A stretch of DNA of 64,000 nt. Origin: Sphingomonas alpina. Its GTDB lineage: Bacteria > Pseudomonadota > Alphaproteobacteria > Sphingomonadales > Sphingomonadaceae. Position 1 is the first letter of the stretch, and every line of letters begins with the position of its first letter. The notes beneath the pieces were generated by a model that worked only from the letters and a program-made list of their open reading frames with translations, was not told the origin of the DNA and ran no database searches. The DNA is taken from the NCBI RefSeq assembly GCF_014490665.1, contig NZ_CP061038.1, forward strand, positions 1,860,001 through 1,924,000, written 5' to 3'. Below, in pieces: positions 55,808-64,000 of this stretch. Made by a program: the position numbers and the translations under genes.

Positions 55808-57529
55808 ATGACCCGCATATTCGACAAGTCTCGCCTGCCGAGCCGCCATGTTTCCGTCGGCCCTGAACGCGCGCCCCACCGCAGCTATTACTACGCCATG
55901 GGCATCTCCGAAGAGGATATCGCCCGGCCGTTCGTCGGGCTCGCGAGCGCCGGGAACAATTCCGCGCCGTGTAACACCACGCTCGATGCCCAGGCCGACG
56001 CGGCACAAGCCGGTGTTATCGCAGGCGGTGGCATGCCGCGCCGGTTCAACACCATCACCGTCACCGACGGAATCGCGATGGGTCATCAGGGAATGAAATC
56101 CTCGCTGGTCAGCCGCGAGGTGATCGCCGATTCGGTCGAACTCAGCGTGCGCGGCCATTGCTATGACGCGCTGGTCGGTTTTGCCGGCTGCGACAAATCG
56201 CTTCCCGGCATGATGATGGCGATGCTGCGCCTCAATGTGCCGAGCATCTTCGTCTATGGCGGATCGATCCTGCCCGGCAGCTATCACGGCAAGGACGTCA
56301 CCGTGGTCGATGTGTTCGAGGCGGTCGGCCAGTATGCGGCCGGCGGATGCCCGTTGCAGGAACTGATCGAACTCGAAAAGGTCGCTTGCCCCGGGCACGG
56401 CGCGTGCGGTGGTCAGTTCACCGCCAATACCATGGCTTGTGTCGGCGAAGCGATCGGCCTGTCGCTGCCCAATTCCAACATGATGCCGGCGCCCTATCGC
56501 GGCCGTGACGAGATTGCGCGCGCGGCTGGCGATCAGGTCATGGCGCTGCTTGAGGCGAATATCCGCCCGCGCGACATCTGCACCCGCGAGGCGTTCATCA
56601 ATGCCGCCCGCGTCGTCGCGGCAACCGGCGGCTCGACCAACGGCGCGCTGCATCTTCCCGCCATGGCCAATGAGGCGGGGATCGAGTTCGATCTGTTCGA
56701 CGTTGCAGAGGCTTTTAAATCAACGCCTTATATCGCTGACCTGAAACCGGGCGGAAAGTATGTCGCCAAGGACATGTACGAGGCGGGCGGCGTCTATATG
56801 CTGATGAAGACGATGCTCGAGGGCGGGTTCCTGGACGGCAATTGCCTGACCGTGACCGGCAAGACGCTGGGCGAGAATATCGACCAGGTTACCTGGAACC
56901 CCGACCAGAAGGTCATTTATGACGTCAAGACGCCGATCACCGCGACCGGCGGTGTGGTCGGCCTGCGCGGCAGCCTCGCACCCGATGGCGCGATCGTGAA
57001 GGTCGCGGGCATGCACCGCCTGCAGTTCAGCGGCCCCGCGCGGGTGTTCGATTGTGAGGAGGATTGTTTCGCGGCGGTCGAGGCGCGCGAAATCGTCGAG
57101 GGCTGCGTCATCGTGATCCGCTATGAGGGCCCCAAGGGCGGCCCCGGCATGCGCGAGATGCTGTCGACCACTGCCGCACTTTATGGTCTTGGCCTTGGCG
57201 AGAAGGTCGCCCTGATCACCGATGGCCGTTTTTCGGGCGCGACGCGCGGATTCTGCATCGGCCATGTCGGGCCGGAAGCGGCCGATGGCGGGCCGATCGC
57301 GCTGGTGGAGGACGGCGATATCATCAGCATCGACGCGGCAGTGGGAACGATCGACCTGGATGTCGCGGATGATGTGCTTGCTGAGCGACGGGCCCGTTGG
57401 CAGCCTCGAGTGAACGACTACCAGTCCGGTGCGCTGTGGCGCTATGCGGCAACGGTCGGTCCGGCCTATAAGGGGGCGGTCACGCACCCGGGAGCCAGTG
57501 CCGAACGTCATGTCTATGCGGATATCTAG
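55808..57529 (+). CDS. ilvD: Dihydroxy-acid dehydratase
   Basis: A 573-residue iron-sulfur dehydratase of branched-chain amino-acid synthesis. IlvD features include [18 protein letters not shown] (a cluster cysteine), [36 protein letters not shown] and [23 protein letters not shown] near the end. These match the IlvD pattern and not Edd, distinguishing it from the 18.5 kb gene. Its last 20 bases overlap the start of the lipoprotein gene. Confidence 0.96.
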   Translation: MTRIFDKSRLPSRHVSVGPERAPHRSYYYAMGISEEDIARPFVGLASAGNNSAPCNTTLDAQADAAQAGVIAGGGMPRRFNTITVTDGIAMGHQGMKSSLVSREVIADSVELSVRGHCYDALVGFAGCDKSLPGMMMAMLRLNVPSIFVYGGSILPGSYHGKDVTVVDVFEAVGQYAAGGCPLQELIELEKVACPGHGACGGQFTANTMACVGEAIGLSLPNSNMMPAPYRGRDEIARAAGDQVMALLEANIRPRDICTREAFINAARVVAATGGSTNGALHLPAMANEAGIEFDLFDVAEAFKSTPYIADLKPGGKYVAKDMYEAGGVYMLMKTMLEGGFLDGNCLTVTGKTLGENIDQVTWNPDQKVIYDVKTPITATGGVVGLRGSLAPDGAIVKVAGMHRLQFSGPARVFDCEEDCFAAVEAREIVEGCVIVIRYEGPKGGPGMREMLSTTAALYGLGLGEKVALITDGRFSGATRGFCIGHVGPEAADGGPIALVEDGDIISIDAAVGTIDLDVADDVLAERRARWQPRVNDYQSGALWRYAATVGPAYKGAVTHPGASAERHVYADI

Positions 57530-57944
57530 CGAAAGCCTGCTTCTTCTCCCAGTCGCACTGAGTGTTGCCGCGCTGAGCCTGGCCGCCTGCGGCGAGACCA
57601 AGACCGACCATTCCACTCTTGCCAAGGTCGAGGCCGAACAGCGCGCCGCGATCGAGGACAAGGGGGAGCTGGTCTGTGCCCAGGGCGGTTCACGCGATTT
57701 CGCGCGCGTCTGCACCGTCGATCGTGAGACTACGGCCGATGGACTGATCCTGACCGTGCGCCATCCCGACGGTGCCTTCCACCGTCTGCTGGTGACCAAG
57801 GACGGGCGCGGAGTGATCGCGGCCGACGGGGCTGAACAGGCCGAGGTCACCGTGCTGGCCGACAACAAGATCGAGGTGGCGCTGGGCGGGGATCGCTATC
57901 GTCTGCCGGCCACCGTACGCGGACCCGCTGCCGCGAAGCCATGA
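57510..57944 (+). CDS. Putative lipoprotein
   Basis: A 144-residue protein starting inside the end of ilvD. It has a lipoprotein signal: [19 protein letters not shown], with a lipobox LAAC, so the mature protein would be membrane-anchored at the cysteine. The mature part is about 120 residues of alternating beta-type segments ([19 protein letters not shown]) without a domain I recognise. Its last four bases overlap the nnr gene (ATGA). It could start six bases later (ATG 57516). The function is unknown. Confidence 0.75.
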   Translation: MSMRISSESLLLLPVALSVAALSLAACGETKTDHSTLAKVEAEQRAAIEDKGELVCAQGGSRDFARVCTVDRETTADGLILTVRHPDGAFHRLLVTKDGRGVIAADGAEQAEVTVLADNKIEVALGGDRYRLPATVRGPAAAKP

Positions 57945-59332
57945 CGCCACTTTCCGGTAAACCTGTAGTAACTGCAGCGAAAATGCGCGCGGCGGAAGAG
58001 GCGGCGATTGCCGACGGAACCTCCGTCGACATTCTGATGGCCCGCGCCGGAACCGAGGTCGCTCAGACAATCAGGCGGCTCGCATCGGGCAGCGAAGTGC
58101 TGATCCTGTGCGGTCCCGGAAATAATGGCGGCGACGGCTATGTCGCGGCCGCGGCGTTGCGGGCCTGGAGCCTGCCGGTGCGCGTCGCTGCGCTCGCGCC
58201 GCCGGCGACCGACGCGGCCCGCAATGCCTGTGCGGGCTGGTCCGGGCCAGTCGAGACGCTGGCCGAAACGAAATCCGCACCGATCCTGGTCGATGCCCTG
58301 TTCGGCACCGGCCTGTCGCGTGCGCTCGACCCGGCGATCGTCGCCGCACTGCGGCGGCTGAACGCTCGTGCCCGCTTGTCGATCGCGGTCGATCTGCCGA
58401 GCGGCGTGGATACCGACCGCGGCGTGGCGCTTGGCGATATTCCCGCCGCTGACGTCACGCTGGCGCTTGGGGCGCCGAAACCCGCTCATCTGCTTTACCC
58501 AGCCGCCGGTCTGTGCGGTGCGATACGCGTGCTCGATATCGGCGTGCCGGCGTCCAGTGACGTCATGGTGCTGGCCGCACCGGATCTGCCGATGCCGGGT
58601 CCGGACTCGCATAAATATTCGCGCGGCATGGTCGCGGTCGTCGGTGGCGACATGCCGGGAGCCGCCGAACTGTCCGCTATCGCGGCGCTCCGGGCGGGTG
58701 CCGGCTATGTTCTGTTGCTCGCCGAGCATGGCGCCCTGCAACCCCATGCCATCGTGCGCAAGGCGTTCACGCCGGATGCGTTGACCGACAAGCGCATCGG
58801 CGCGTTGATTATCGGGCCCGGCCTCGGACGCGGCGACGAGGCACGCGCTCGCCTCGATCAGGCTCTGGCGTCAGCCGTTCCCCTGGTGATCGACGGCGAT
58901 GCGCTTCACCTGCTCGACACCGCGCGTCTCGATGTCGTTCGAAACCGCGCCGTTCCCGTCATCATGACGCCACATGCGGGCGAGTTCGATGCGCTGTTCG
59001 GGAAGGGCGAGGAGAGCAAGATCGACCGCGCTCGTGCTGCTGCCTTGCGATCGGGTGCGACGATCATCTTCAAGGGCGCCGATACCGTCATCGCATCGCC
59101 GCAAGGGGCGGTTCGCGTTGCGCAATCCGCCAATGCCTGGCTGTCGACCGCCGGCACCGGCGACGTTCTGGCCGGAGCGGTCGGCGCTTTCCTGTCGGGG
59201 AATGCAAACATTGCTTTCGATGCCGCCTGTGCCGGCGTATGGGCGCATGCCCGCGCCGCCCGGCGGCTGCGTGGCGCCTTTATTGCCGATGATCTTGCAG
59301 ACGCCCTGACGGCCGTCAGGAGCAGACTATGA
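57941..59332 (+). CDS. nnr: Bifunctional NAD(P)H-hydrate epimerase/dehydratase
   Basis: A 463-residue fusion that repairs damaged NAD(P)H hydrates. The N-terminal YjeF epimerase domain (about 1-200) has VLILCGPGNNGGDGYVAA and DALFGTGLSR. The C-terminal ribokinase-like dehydratase (about 220-463) has MVAVVGGDMPGAAELSAIAA, VIMTPHAGEFDALFG and NAWLSTAGTGDVLAGAVGAF with the catalytic aspartate. Both active-site loops look intact. It overlaps the lipoprotein gene before it and the RNA methyltransferase gene after it by four bases each. Confidence 0.94.
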   Translation: MTPLSGKPVVTAAKMRAAEEAAIADGTSVDILMARAGTEVAQTIRRLASGSEVLILCGPGNNGGDGYVAAAALRAWSLPVRVAALAPPATDAARNACAGWSGPVETLAETKSAPILVDALFGTGLSRALDPAIVAALRRLNARARLSIAVDLPSGVDTDRGVALGDIPAADVTLALGAPKPAHLLYPAAGLCGAIRVLDIGVPASSDVMVLAAPDLPMPGPDSHKYSRGMVAVVGGDMPGAAELSAIAALRAGAGYVLLLAEHGALQPHAIVRKAFTPDALTDKRIGALIIGPGLGRGDEARARLDQALASAVPLVIDGDALHLLDTARLDVVRNRAVPVIMTPHAGEFDALFGKGEESKIDRARAAALRSGATIIFKGADTVIASPQGAVRVAQSANAWLSTAGTGDVLAGAVGAFLSGNANIAFDAACAGVWAHARAARRLRGAFIADDLADALTAVRSRL

Positions 59333-60513
59333 CCGATACCATCGTCCGCGTCGCCGCCCGAGGCGACGGCATCACTGCCGATGGTCGTCATGCCGCACTC
59401 GCAGCGCCGGGCGATCAGCTCACGATCAGCGGTGACGTCATTCCGGGCCCGCATCATCAGGCGCCGCCATGCCGCCACTTTCCGCGTTGCGGCGGCTGCC
59501 AGCTCCAGCATCTCGATGACTCCAGCTACAGCGACTTCATCACTGACCGCATCGTCGGCGCACTGGCAGCACACAGCCTGGAAACGGACATCCGCACGCC
59601 GTTATTGTCGCCGCCGTTCAGCCGCCGCCGTGCCGTACTGCAGGCCGAGATGAAGGGCGGCCGCATCCAGATCGGCTTCAGCGAGAATGCCAGCCATGTC
59701 CTGGTCGATATCGAGGAGTGCCATATCCTCACCCCGGCACTGTTCGCGGTGATCGCGCCGCTGCGACCGCTGCTCGCCAAATTCCTCAGGAAGAACCGCC
59801 GAGCGCGCTTGCATCTGACCGAGGCCGACCAAGGTATCGACCTGCTGATCGAAGGGATTGAGCCGGAAGGGCTCGCAGCGGCCGAAGCGATCAGCGACTT
59901 CTGCGCCCGGCACAATGTCGCACGCTTCGCGATCGACAGCGGCCTTGGCCCCGAGGTGCGCTGGGAACCTGAGCCAGTCACCATCTCCCTGAGCGGGGTG
60001 CCGGTCGCATTGCCAACCGGCGCCTTTCTGCAGGCGACGCGGGAGGGGGAGGCGGCGCTGATCGCGGCCGTTCGGGAGGCAATCGGGGAAGCGACGACGA
60101 CTGCCGATCTGTTCGCCGGCCTCGGCACCTTCACCTTCGCGCTGCCCGGCCGCGTTTATGCCGGAGAAGCGGCACGCGACGCGATCGGCTCGCTCAAATC
60201 GGCCGCAGCGCTGGCCCGTCGCCAGATCTTTGCCGATCATCGCGACCTGTTCAGGCGCCCGTTGACCGTCGCAGAACTGGATCGGTTCCAGGCGATCATC
60301 CTTGATCCGCCTCGTGCCGGAGCCCGTGAACAGGCATTGCTGATGGCCGATTCCCGCCCCCCCGTGATCGCCTATGTTTCATGCAATCCCAGTAGCTTTG
60401 CACGCGATTCGGAGATGCTGTGCAAAGGCGGATATACGCTCGACTGGATCCAGCCGGTCGGTCAGTTCCGCTGGTCGACCCATGTCGAACTGGCGGCGCG
60501 GTTCAGTCGCTAG
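59329..60513 (+). CDS. Class I SAM-dependent RNA methyltransferase (RlmD/RumA-like)
   Basis: A 394-residue enzyme of the TrmA/RlmD family that makes 5-methyluridine in rRNA or tRNA. The N-terminal iron-sulfur ligands (CRHFPRCGGCQLQH and EECHIL) are followed by an OB-like part, then the Rossmann methyltransferase with DLFAGLGTFTFAL, ILDPPRAGAREQ and the catalytic cysteine in YVSCNPSSFARD. It is shorter than E. coli RlmD. The target base cannot be read from the sequence. The first codons overlap nnr (ATGA), and it is the last gene of the run. Confidence 0.92.
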   Translation: MTDTIVRVAARGDGITADGRHAALAAPGDQLTISGDVIPGPHHQAPPCRHFPRCGGCQLQHLDDSSYSDFITDRIVGALAAHSLETDIRTPLLSPPFSRRRAVLQAEMKGGRIQIGFSENASHVLVDIEECHILTPALFAVIAPLRPLLAKFLRKNRRARLHLTEADQGIDLLIEGIEPEGLAAAEAISDFCARHNVARFAIDSGLGPEVRWEPEPVTISLSGVPVALPTGAFLQATREGEAALIAAVREAIGEATTTADLFAGLGTFTFALPGRVYAGEAARDAIGSLKSAAALARRQIFADHRDLFRRPLTVAELDRFQAIILDPPRAGAREQALLMADSRPPVIAYVSCNPSSFARDSEMLCKGGYTLDWIQPVGQFRWSTHVELAARFSR

Positions 60514-60567
60514 CTTGGCAGGCAGTCGAAGGGAGCCGTTCTTCGCCAAGCTCAGCACGAGCGGGAA
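60514..60567. repeat. Truncated REP-like repeat
   Basis: The segment GGCAGGCAGTCGAAGGGAGC, then GTTCTTCG and AAGCTCAGCACGAGCG, matches the inner part and one end of the 40.7 kb REP-like element. The other end is missing. It starts immediately after the RNA methyltransferase stop codon. Confidence 0.7.
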
Positions 60568-61007
60568 AAGGTGATTCCACTCAAGTCGATAAGACCCCAG
60601 AGGCTTATCTCTGAGGGATCCAGATGTTTTCGACATTGAGAAAGAGCGTGCCGGTACAAGCCCGGCAAGCAATGAGATGCCTGACCCCAAGTGATGGTTG
60701 AATCGCTGCCGGCAACGGACCTCCGGGCGGGGCGACGGGAGATATGGGACACCGGAAGTGTCGGATATTTCTGGGGCTATCGCGTCGGCGGGATATCTGC
60801 CCCCAAAATCCCGCTTATCTCAGACCGTCCTTGTAAGAGGCTGGAGATATGGGACACCAGTCTGTCGCATATGTCGGGCCACCGTCCGGCCAAAGAGACC
60901 GAATAATATCATTATATATCAGATATTTAAATACAAAAAATAAGACACTGGAGCCTGACATCACCCCAAGCGATCTCCATTCAGGGTGAGCGATGGCGGT
61001 GGCCCGG
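60568..61007. other. Intergenic region before truA
   Basis: About 440 bases between a truncated REP-like repeat and the truA stop. It holds repeat cluster D (60739-60934) and an AT-rich stretch. No coding frame here looks real, and I see no RNA gene. Confidence 0.4.
60739..60934. repeat. Intergenic palindromic repeat cluster D (GAGATATGGGACAC hairpins)
   Basis: Two imperfect hairpins start GAGATATGGGACAC: 60739-60771 (paired with GTGTCGGATATTTC) and 60844-60875 (paired with TGTCGCATATGTC). A third weak unit lies between them. An AT-rich tail follows (TAATATCATTATATATCA). The AT-rich tail and the arm layout align with cluster C read on its minus strand, where the arms read GAGATATGTTACAC. Confidence 0.7.
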
Positions 61008-61748
61008 TCAGGGATAGTCCGCCCGGAGAAAGAACAACCCGTCGGGCGGTGCATTGAGCCCAAGTGCCGCCCGGTCCCGGGCCTCCAGCGCGGCACTCAT
61101 ATCGTTCGCGGACCATTTCCGCTGACCGACCAGCGCCAGGCACCCGACCATCGAGCGCACCTGATGATGCAGGAAGGACCGTGCCGATGCCCGTACCAGG
61201 ATCCGCTCGCCCTCGCGCACCACATCGAGCCGGTCGAGCGTGCGCACCGGGCTGTCGGCCTGGCAATGCGCGGAGCGGAAGGTGGTGAAGTCATGGCGTC
61301 CCACCAGCCGCGCTGCGCCCTCGGCCATGGCGTCGGCATCAAGGTCGATCGGTACCCGCCAGGCCAGCCCGCGTTCGACGGTCAGCGGCGCCCGGCGTGT
61401 GACGATGCGATACTCATAATGCCGCGCCAGGCAGGTGAAGCGCGCATGCCAGTCGTCCGGCACGATCTCGCATGCCAGAATCGCCACCGGATCGGGCCGC
61501 AGCTTCGCGTTGAGTGCTTCCATCAGCCGGAACGGGGTGATCGGCCGCATGACGTCGACATGCGCGCGCATGCCCAACCCATGGACTCCGGCATCGGTGC
61601 GTCCCGCCGCGTGCACCGCCACCGTCTCGCCGGTAATCGCCAGCGCCGCCGCCTCGATGGCTGCCTGGACGCTTGGTCCGTGGCTTTGACGTTGCCAGCC
61701 CATGAAGGGCCGGCCATCGAATTCGACGGTCAGCGCAAAGCGTGTCAC
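61008..61748 (-). CDS. truA: tRNA pseudouridine(38-40) synthase
   Basis: A 246-residue pseudouridine synthase that modifies tRNA positions 38-40. It begins [20 protein letters not shown], and the catalytic aspartate is in [13 protein letters not shown] (near residue 58). [13 protein letters not shown] near the end is also typical. Length is standard. The ATG overlaps the fmt stop (ATGA), so fmt and truA form an operon. Confidence 0.97.
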   Translation of the reverse strand: MTRFALTVEFDGRPFMGWQRQSHGPSVQAAIEAAALAITGETVAVHAAGRTDAGVHGLGMRAHVDVMRPITPFRLMEALNAKLRPDPVAILACEIVPDDWHARFTCLARHYEYRIVTRRAPLTVERGLAWRVPIDLDADAMAEGAARLVGRHDFTTFRSAHCQADSPVRTLDRLDVVREGERILVRASARSFLHHQVRSMVGCLALVGQRKWSANDMSAALEARDRAALGLNAPPDGLFFLRADYP

Positions 61749-62650
61749 GTCAGAACCGTTCCGGCCGGAACCGAAAAGCCGCGCAGCAACTCGACTGACG
61801 TCATGACGCCACGCCCGGCGCGCTGGACCTGAACCGGCACCAGTACGCCATCCGCGCAGCCAATCTCCAGCGAGTCACCAATGACCAGCCCGGGCTGAGC
61901 CGAGCCGGGTTTTGCCACGGCTTCGAGAATTCGAATGCGTTCGCCCGCGACTTCGAAAAAGGCACCCGGTACCGGGTTGAAGGCGCGAATCTGGCGCTCG
62001 ACCTCGATCGCGCTGCGGGTGAAATCGATCCGGGCCTCGGCCTTGTCGATCTTGGCAGCATAGGTGACGCCATCGTCCGGCTGTGGTTCGGCCGGATAGG
62101 CATTCAGATCGGCAAGTGCCTTCACCATCAGCCGCGCACCCATTGCGCTCAGTTCATCGGTCAGTTCGCCGGCGGTCCTGGCGTCAATGGCGGTCGCCTC
62201 GCGCAGCAGGACCGGCCCGGTGTCGAGACCTGCCTCCATCTGCATGATGCAGACGCCCGTCTCGTCATCGCCGGCGAGGATCGCACGCTGGATCGGCGCG
62301 GCACCACGCCATCTCGGCAGGAGCGACGCATGGACGTTCAGGCAACCGCGGCGGGGCGCGTCGAGCACCGCACGCGGCAGGATCAATCCATAAGCCGCGA
62401 CAACCGCGATATCGGCCCCGAAACCTGAGAATTCCGCCTGCGCCTCCGCATCGCGCAACGAGATCGGCGTCCGCACCGTCAGCCCCAGCGTCTCGGCACG
62501 CGCCTGAACCGGGGAGGGAGTCAGCGCCTTGCCGCGCCCCGCACGGCGCGGCGGCTGGCTATAGACCGCCGCGACATCGTGGCCGGCGTCGACCAGCGCC
62601 TGCAATATCGGCACCGAGAATTCGGGCGTGCCCATGAAGATGATCCGCAT
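61745..62650 (-). CDS. fmt: Methionyl-tRNA formyltransferase
   Basis: A 301-residue enzyme that formylates Met-tRNA(fMet) for translation initiation. It begins [19 protein letters not shown]. The catalytic region has [20 protein letters not shown] (asparagine and histidine) and [13 protein letters not shown] (aspartate). The second, beta-barrel domain ends the protein. I chose the ATG at 62650 over the longer frame to 62776 because the family starts there. It overlaps truA and is divergent from recR; def at 63.3 kb removes the formyl group it adds. Confidence 0.97.
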   Translation of the reverse strand: MRIIFMGTPEFSVPILQALVDAGHDVAAVYSQPPRRAGRGKALTPSPVQARAETLGLTVRTPISLRDAEAQAEFSGFGADIAVVAAYGLILPRAVLDAPRRGCLNVHASLLPRWRGAAPIQRAILAGDDETGVCIMQMEAGLDTGPVLLREATAIDARTAGELTDELSAMGARLMVKALADLNAYPAEPQPDDGVTYAAKIDKAEARIDFTRSAIEVERQIRAFNPVPGAFFEVAGERIRILEAVAKPGSAQPGLVIGDSLEIGCADGVLVPVQVQRAGRGVMTSVELLRGFSVPAGTVLT

Positions 62651-62703
62651 GTCTATGCTCTGGCCGCTTGCCGGAGGGCAGCGCAACCCCCTATCTGTTC
62701 CAA

Positions 62704-63300
62704 ATGGCATCTCCCGAGATCGAAGCCCTGACACAGGCTCTGGCGCGGCTCCCCGGCCTGGGGCCGCGTTCGGCACGGCGCGCGGTGCTGCACTTGCTCA
62801 AGAAGCGCGAAACCGCGCTCGGGCCGTTGCTCAATGCTTTGAACGCAGTCGAGGAAAACCTCGCAACCTGCTCGAATTGCGGTAATATCGATACAACTAA
62901 CCCGTGCGGAATTTGTACCGACCCGCGCCGCGATTCGCGCGCGTTGTGCGTGGTCGAGGAGGTTGCCGATCTCTGGGCACTTGACCGCTCGCGCCTGTTT
63001 CCCGGACGCTTCCATGTCCTTGGCGGCAGGCTTTCGGCCTTGGAAGGCATTCGGCCGGAGGATCTGACGATCGATTCGCTGGTGCGCCGGATCGAAGCCG
63101 GCGGCACTGACGAGGTGGTGCTGGCGATGAACGCAACGCTCGAGGGGCAGACCACCGCGCATTATATCGCCGAGCGAATCGAGCGCTTCCCGATCCGCGT
63201 GACTCAGCTCGCTCATGGCCTGCCGGTGGGTGGCGAACTCGACTATCTCGACGAAGGCACGCTGGCGCAGGCGTTGCGGGCGCGACGACCGGTCGCTTGA
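62704..63300 (+). CDS. recR: Recombination protein RecR
   Basis: A 198-residue DNA-repair protein of the RecFOR pathway. A helix-hairpin-helix ([17 protein letters not shown]) is followed by a four-cysteine zinc finger ([16 protein letters not shown]) and a Toprim domain ([16 protein letters not shown]). The length is standard. I preferred the ATG at 62704 over 62668, since family homology begins there and the upstream frame overlaps the fmt promoter region. No dnaX or YbaB neighbour is seen. Confidence 0.96.
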   Translation: MASPEIEALTQALARLPGLGPRSARRAVLHLLKKRETALGPLLNALNAVEENLATCSNCGNIDTTNPCGICTDPRRDSRALCVVEEVADLWALDRSRLFPGRFHVLGGRLSALEGIRPEDLTIDSLVRRIEAGGTDEVVLAMNATLEGQTTAHYIAERIERFPIRVTQLAHGLPVGGELDYLDEGTLAQALRARRPVA

Positions 63301-63331
63301 CGTCAGGCCCGCTCTTTCCTAGCTCGCGGCA

Positions 63332-63862
63332 ATGGCAATATTGGAAATCCTCGAAGTCCCGCATCCCGGCCTGCGCGCCGTAGCGAAGCCCGTCGCCGCT
63401 GTGGACGATTCAATCCGCGCGATCGTCTCCGACATGTTCGACACGATGTATGATGCGCGTGGCATCGGCCTAGCCGCGACTCAGGTCGCGATCGAGCAGC
63501 GCATCGTCGTGATCGATCTGCAGGAGCCGGAAAGCGACGAGAAGGACGCCAAGCCGGTCCGGGTACCGCATGTCTTCATCAATCCGGAGATCGTGTCGGT
63601 CAGCGACGAAATCGCTTCCTATACTGAGGGCTGCCTCTCGATTCCCGAGCAATATGCCGAGGTCGAGCGCCCCGCGCGCTGCACGATCAAATGGCTCGAT
63701 GGCGACGGCAAGGCGCATGGGCAGGAATTTGACGGCCTGATGGCGACCGCGATCCAGCATGAGATCGACCATCTCAACGGCGTGCTGTTCATCGACCATA
63801 TCTCGCGGCTGAAGCGCGACATGGTACTGAAGAAGCTGGCCAAGGCGCGCAAGGCGGCCTGA
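63332..63862 (+). CDS. def: Peptide deformylase
   Basis: A 176-residue iron-dependent deformylase that removes the N-formyl group from new proteins. The three motifs are complete: [17 protein letters not shown] with the metal cysteine, and [13 protein letters not shown] (H-E-x2-D-H). It starts 31 bases after recR. It lies near fmt, though in most genomes the two are adjacent; here they are split by recR. Confidence 0.97.
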   Translation: MAILEILEVPHPGLRAVAKPVAAVDDSIRAIVSDMFDTMYDARGIGLAATQVAIEQRIVVIDLQEPESDEKDAKPVRVPHVFINPEIVSVSDEIASYTEGCLSIPEQYAEVERPARCTIKWLDGDGKAHGQEFDGLMATAIQHEIDHLNGVLFIDHISRLKRDMVLKKLAKARKAA

Positions 63863-63874
63863 GGGTATCTGGCC

Positions 63875-63892
63875 TTCTCCCCTGGGGGAGAA
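63875..63892 (+). terminator. Hairpin after def
   Basis: TTCTCCCC and GGGGAGAA pair with a tiny loop, 12 bases after the def stop. No T-run follows, so termination is uncertain. Confidence 0.4.
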
Positions 63893-63937
63893 GCGGTGGT
63901 TCCGATCGAGTCAGGTAAACTCTTTTCCGTCATACCC

Positions 63938-64000
63938 GCGAAAGCGGGTATCCCGCTGCTTTGTCCCGCACTGAGAAGAAGCGGGATACCCGCTTTCGCG
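63938..64000. repeat. Inverted repeat at the window end
   Basis: CGCGAAAGCGGGTATCCCGC (63938-63957) and its exact complement (63981-64000) form a 20-base perfect inverted repeat with a 23-base centre. It is cut by the end of the window. Such CCCGCGAAAGCGGG units are common intergenic repeats in this group. Confidence 0.8.

Overview
The window is about 64 kb of high-GC DNA that reads like a chromosome segment of a sphingomonad (Alphaproteobacteria, Sphingomonadales). The grounds are a complete Entner-Doudoroff operon (zwf-pgl-edd-glk-eda), a large TonB-dependent receptor, several ATGA-type gene overlaps, a GAAC-N7-GAAC box of the alphaproteobacterial LexA type, a GlsB-type stress protein, and GTTCGTGCTGAGC-type intergenic repeats. 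The genus assignment is inference from gene content. I saw no tRNA or rRNA gene, insertion sequence, integrase or CRISPR array.

Layout. 1-5.3 kb: 3' end of mutL, a TSUP permease, glsB, the ribosomal operon rpsF-rpsR-rplI, an acid phosphatase and an RcnB-like protein. 5.4-9.9 kb: fatty-acid synthesis block fabD-fabG-acpP-fabF followed by mltG. 10-16.9 kb: an uncharacterised cluster (adenylate-forming enzyme, Rieske oxygenase, BtaA-like transferase, metallo-beta-lactamase-fold hydrolase, NAD-dependent epimerase with a frameshift, ketoacyl-ACP synthase III, TetR regulator). 16.9-24.3 kb: the Entner-Doudoroff operon, argC, an SH3 protein and a MarR regulator. 24.5-27.7 kb: secG (frameshifted), pyrG and two tandem small secreted paralogues. 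28-35 kb: TonB receptor, Lol transporter genes, acetyltransferase, glutathione peroxidase and an RTX-type protein. 35.5-43.8 kb: dnaE, an acyl-CoA synthetase, an MHYT-PAS-GGDEF-EAL protein and a zinc-ribbon protein. 44-50.7 kb: cNMP-binding membrane protein, PA0069-type radical SAM protein behind a LexA box, a conserved hypothetical, a YbjN protein, moaB, a soluble lytic transglycosylase and a degenerate uracil-DNA-glycosylase-like protein. 50.7-60.5 kb: ETF-ubiquinone oxidoreductase, a TPR protein, ispE, an N-formylglutamate amidohydrolase, ilvD, a lipoprotein, nnr and an RlmD-type RNA methyltransferase. 61-64 kb: fmt-truA and, divergently, recR and def.

Most of the window is core metabolism and information processing. 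Three things stand out. (1) The 10-16.9 kb cluster: at least five of its genes are chained by overlapping stop and start codons, and the TetR gene has a matching 13-bp palindrome before itself and before the first biosynthetic gene. The enzyme set suggests a lipid or fatty-acid-derived product not known to me. (2) Two families of intergenic palindromic repeats, each present at two loci. Within a family the arms have changed sequence while keeping their pairing (GGCTGTT to CCCTGTT; ATATGTTACAC to ATATGGGACAC). (3) Two genes (secG and the epimerase) are interrupted by single frameshifts, one of them in a run of G, so assembly error must be excluded.
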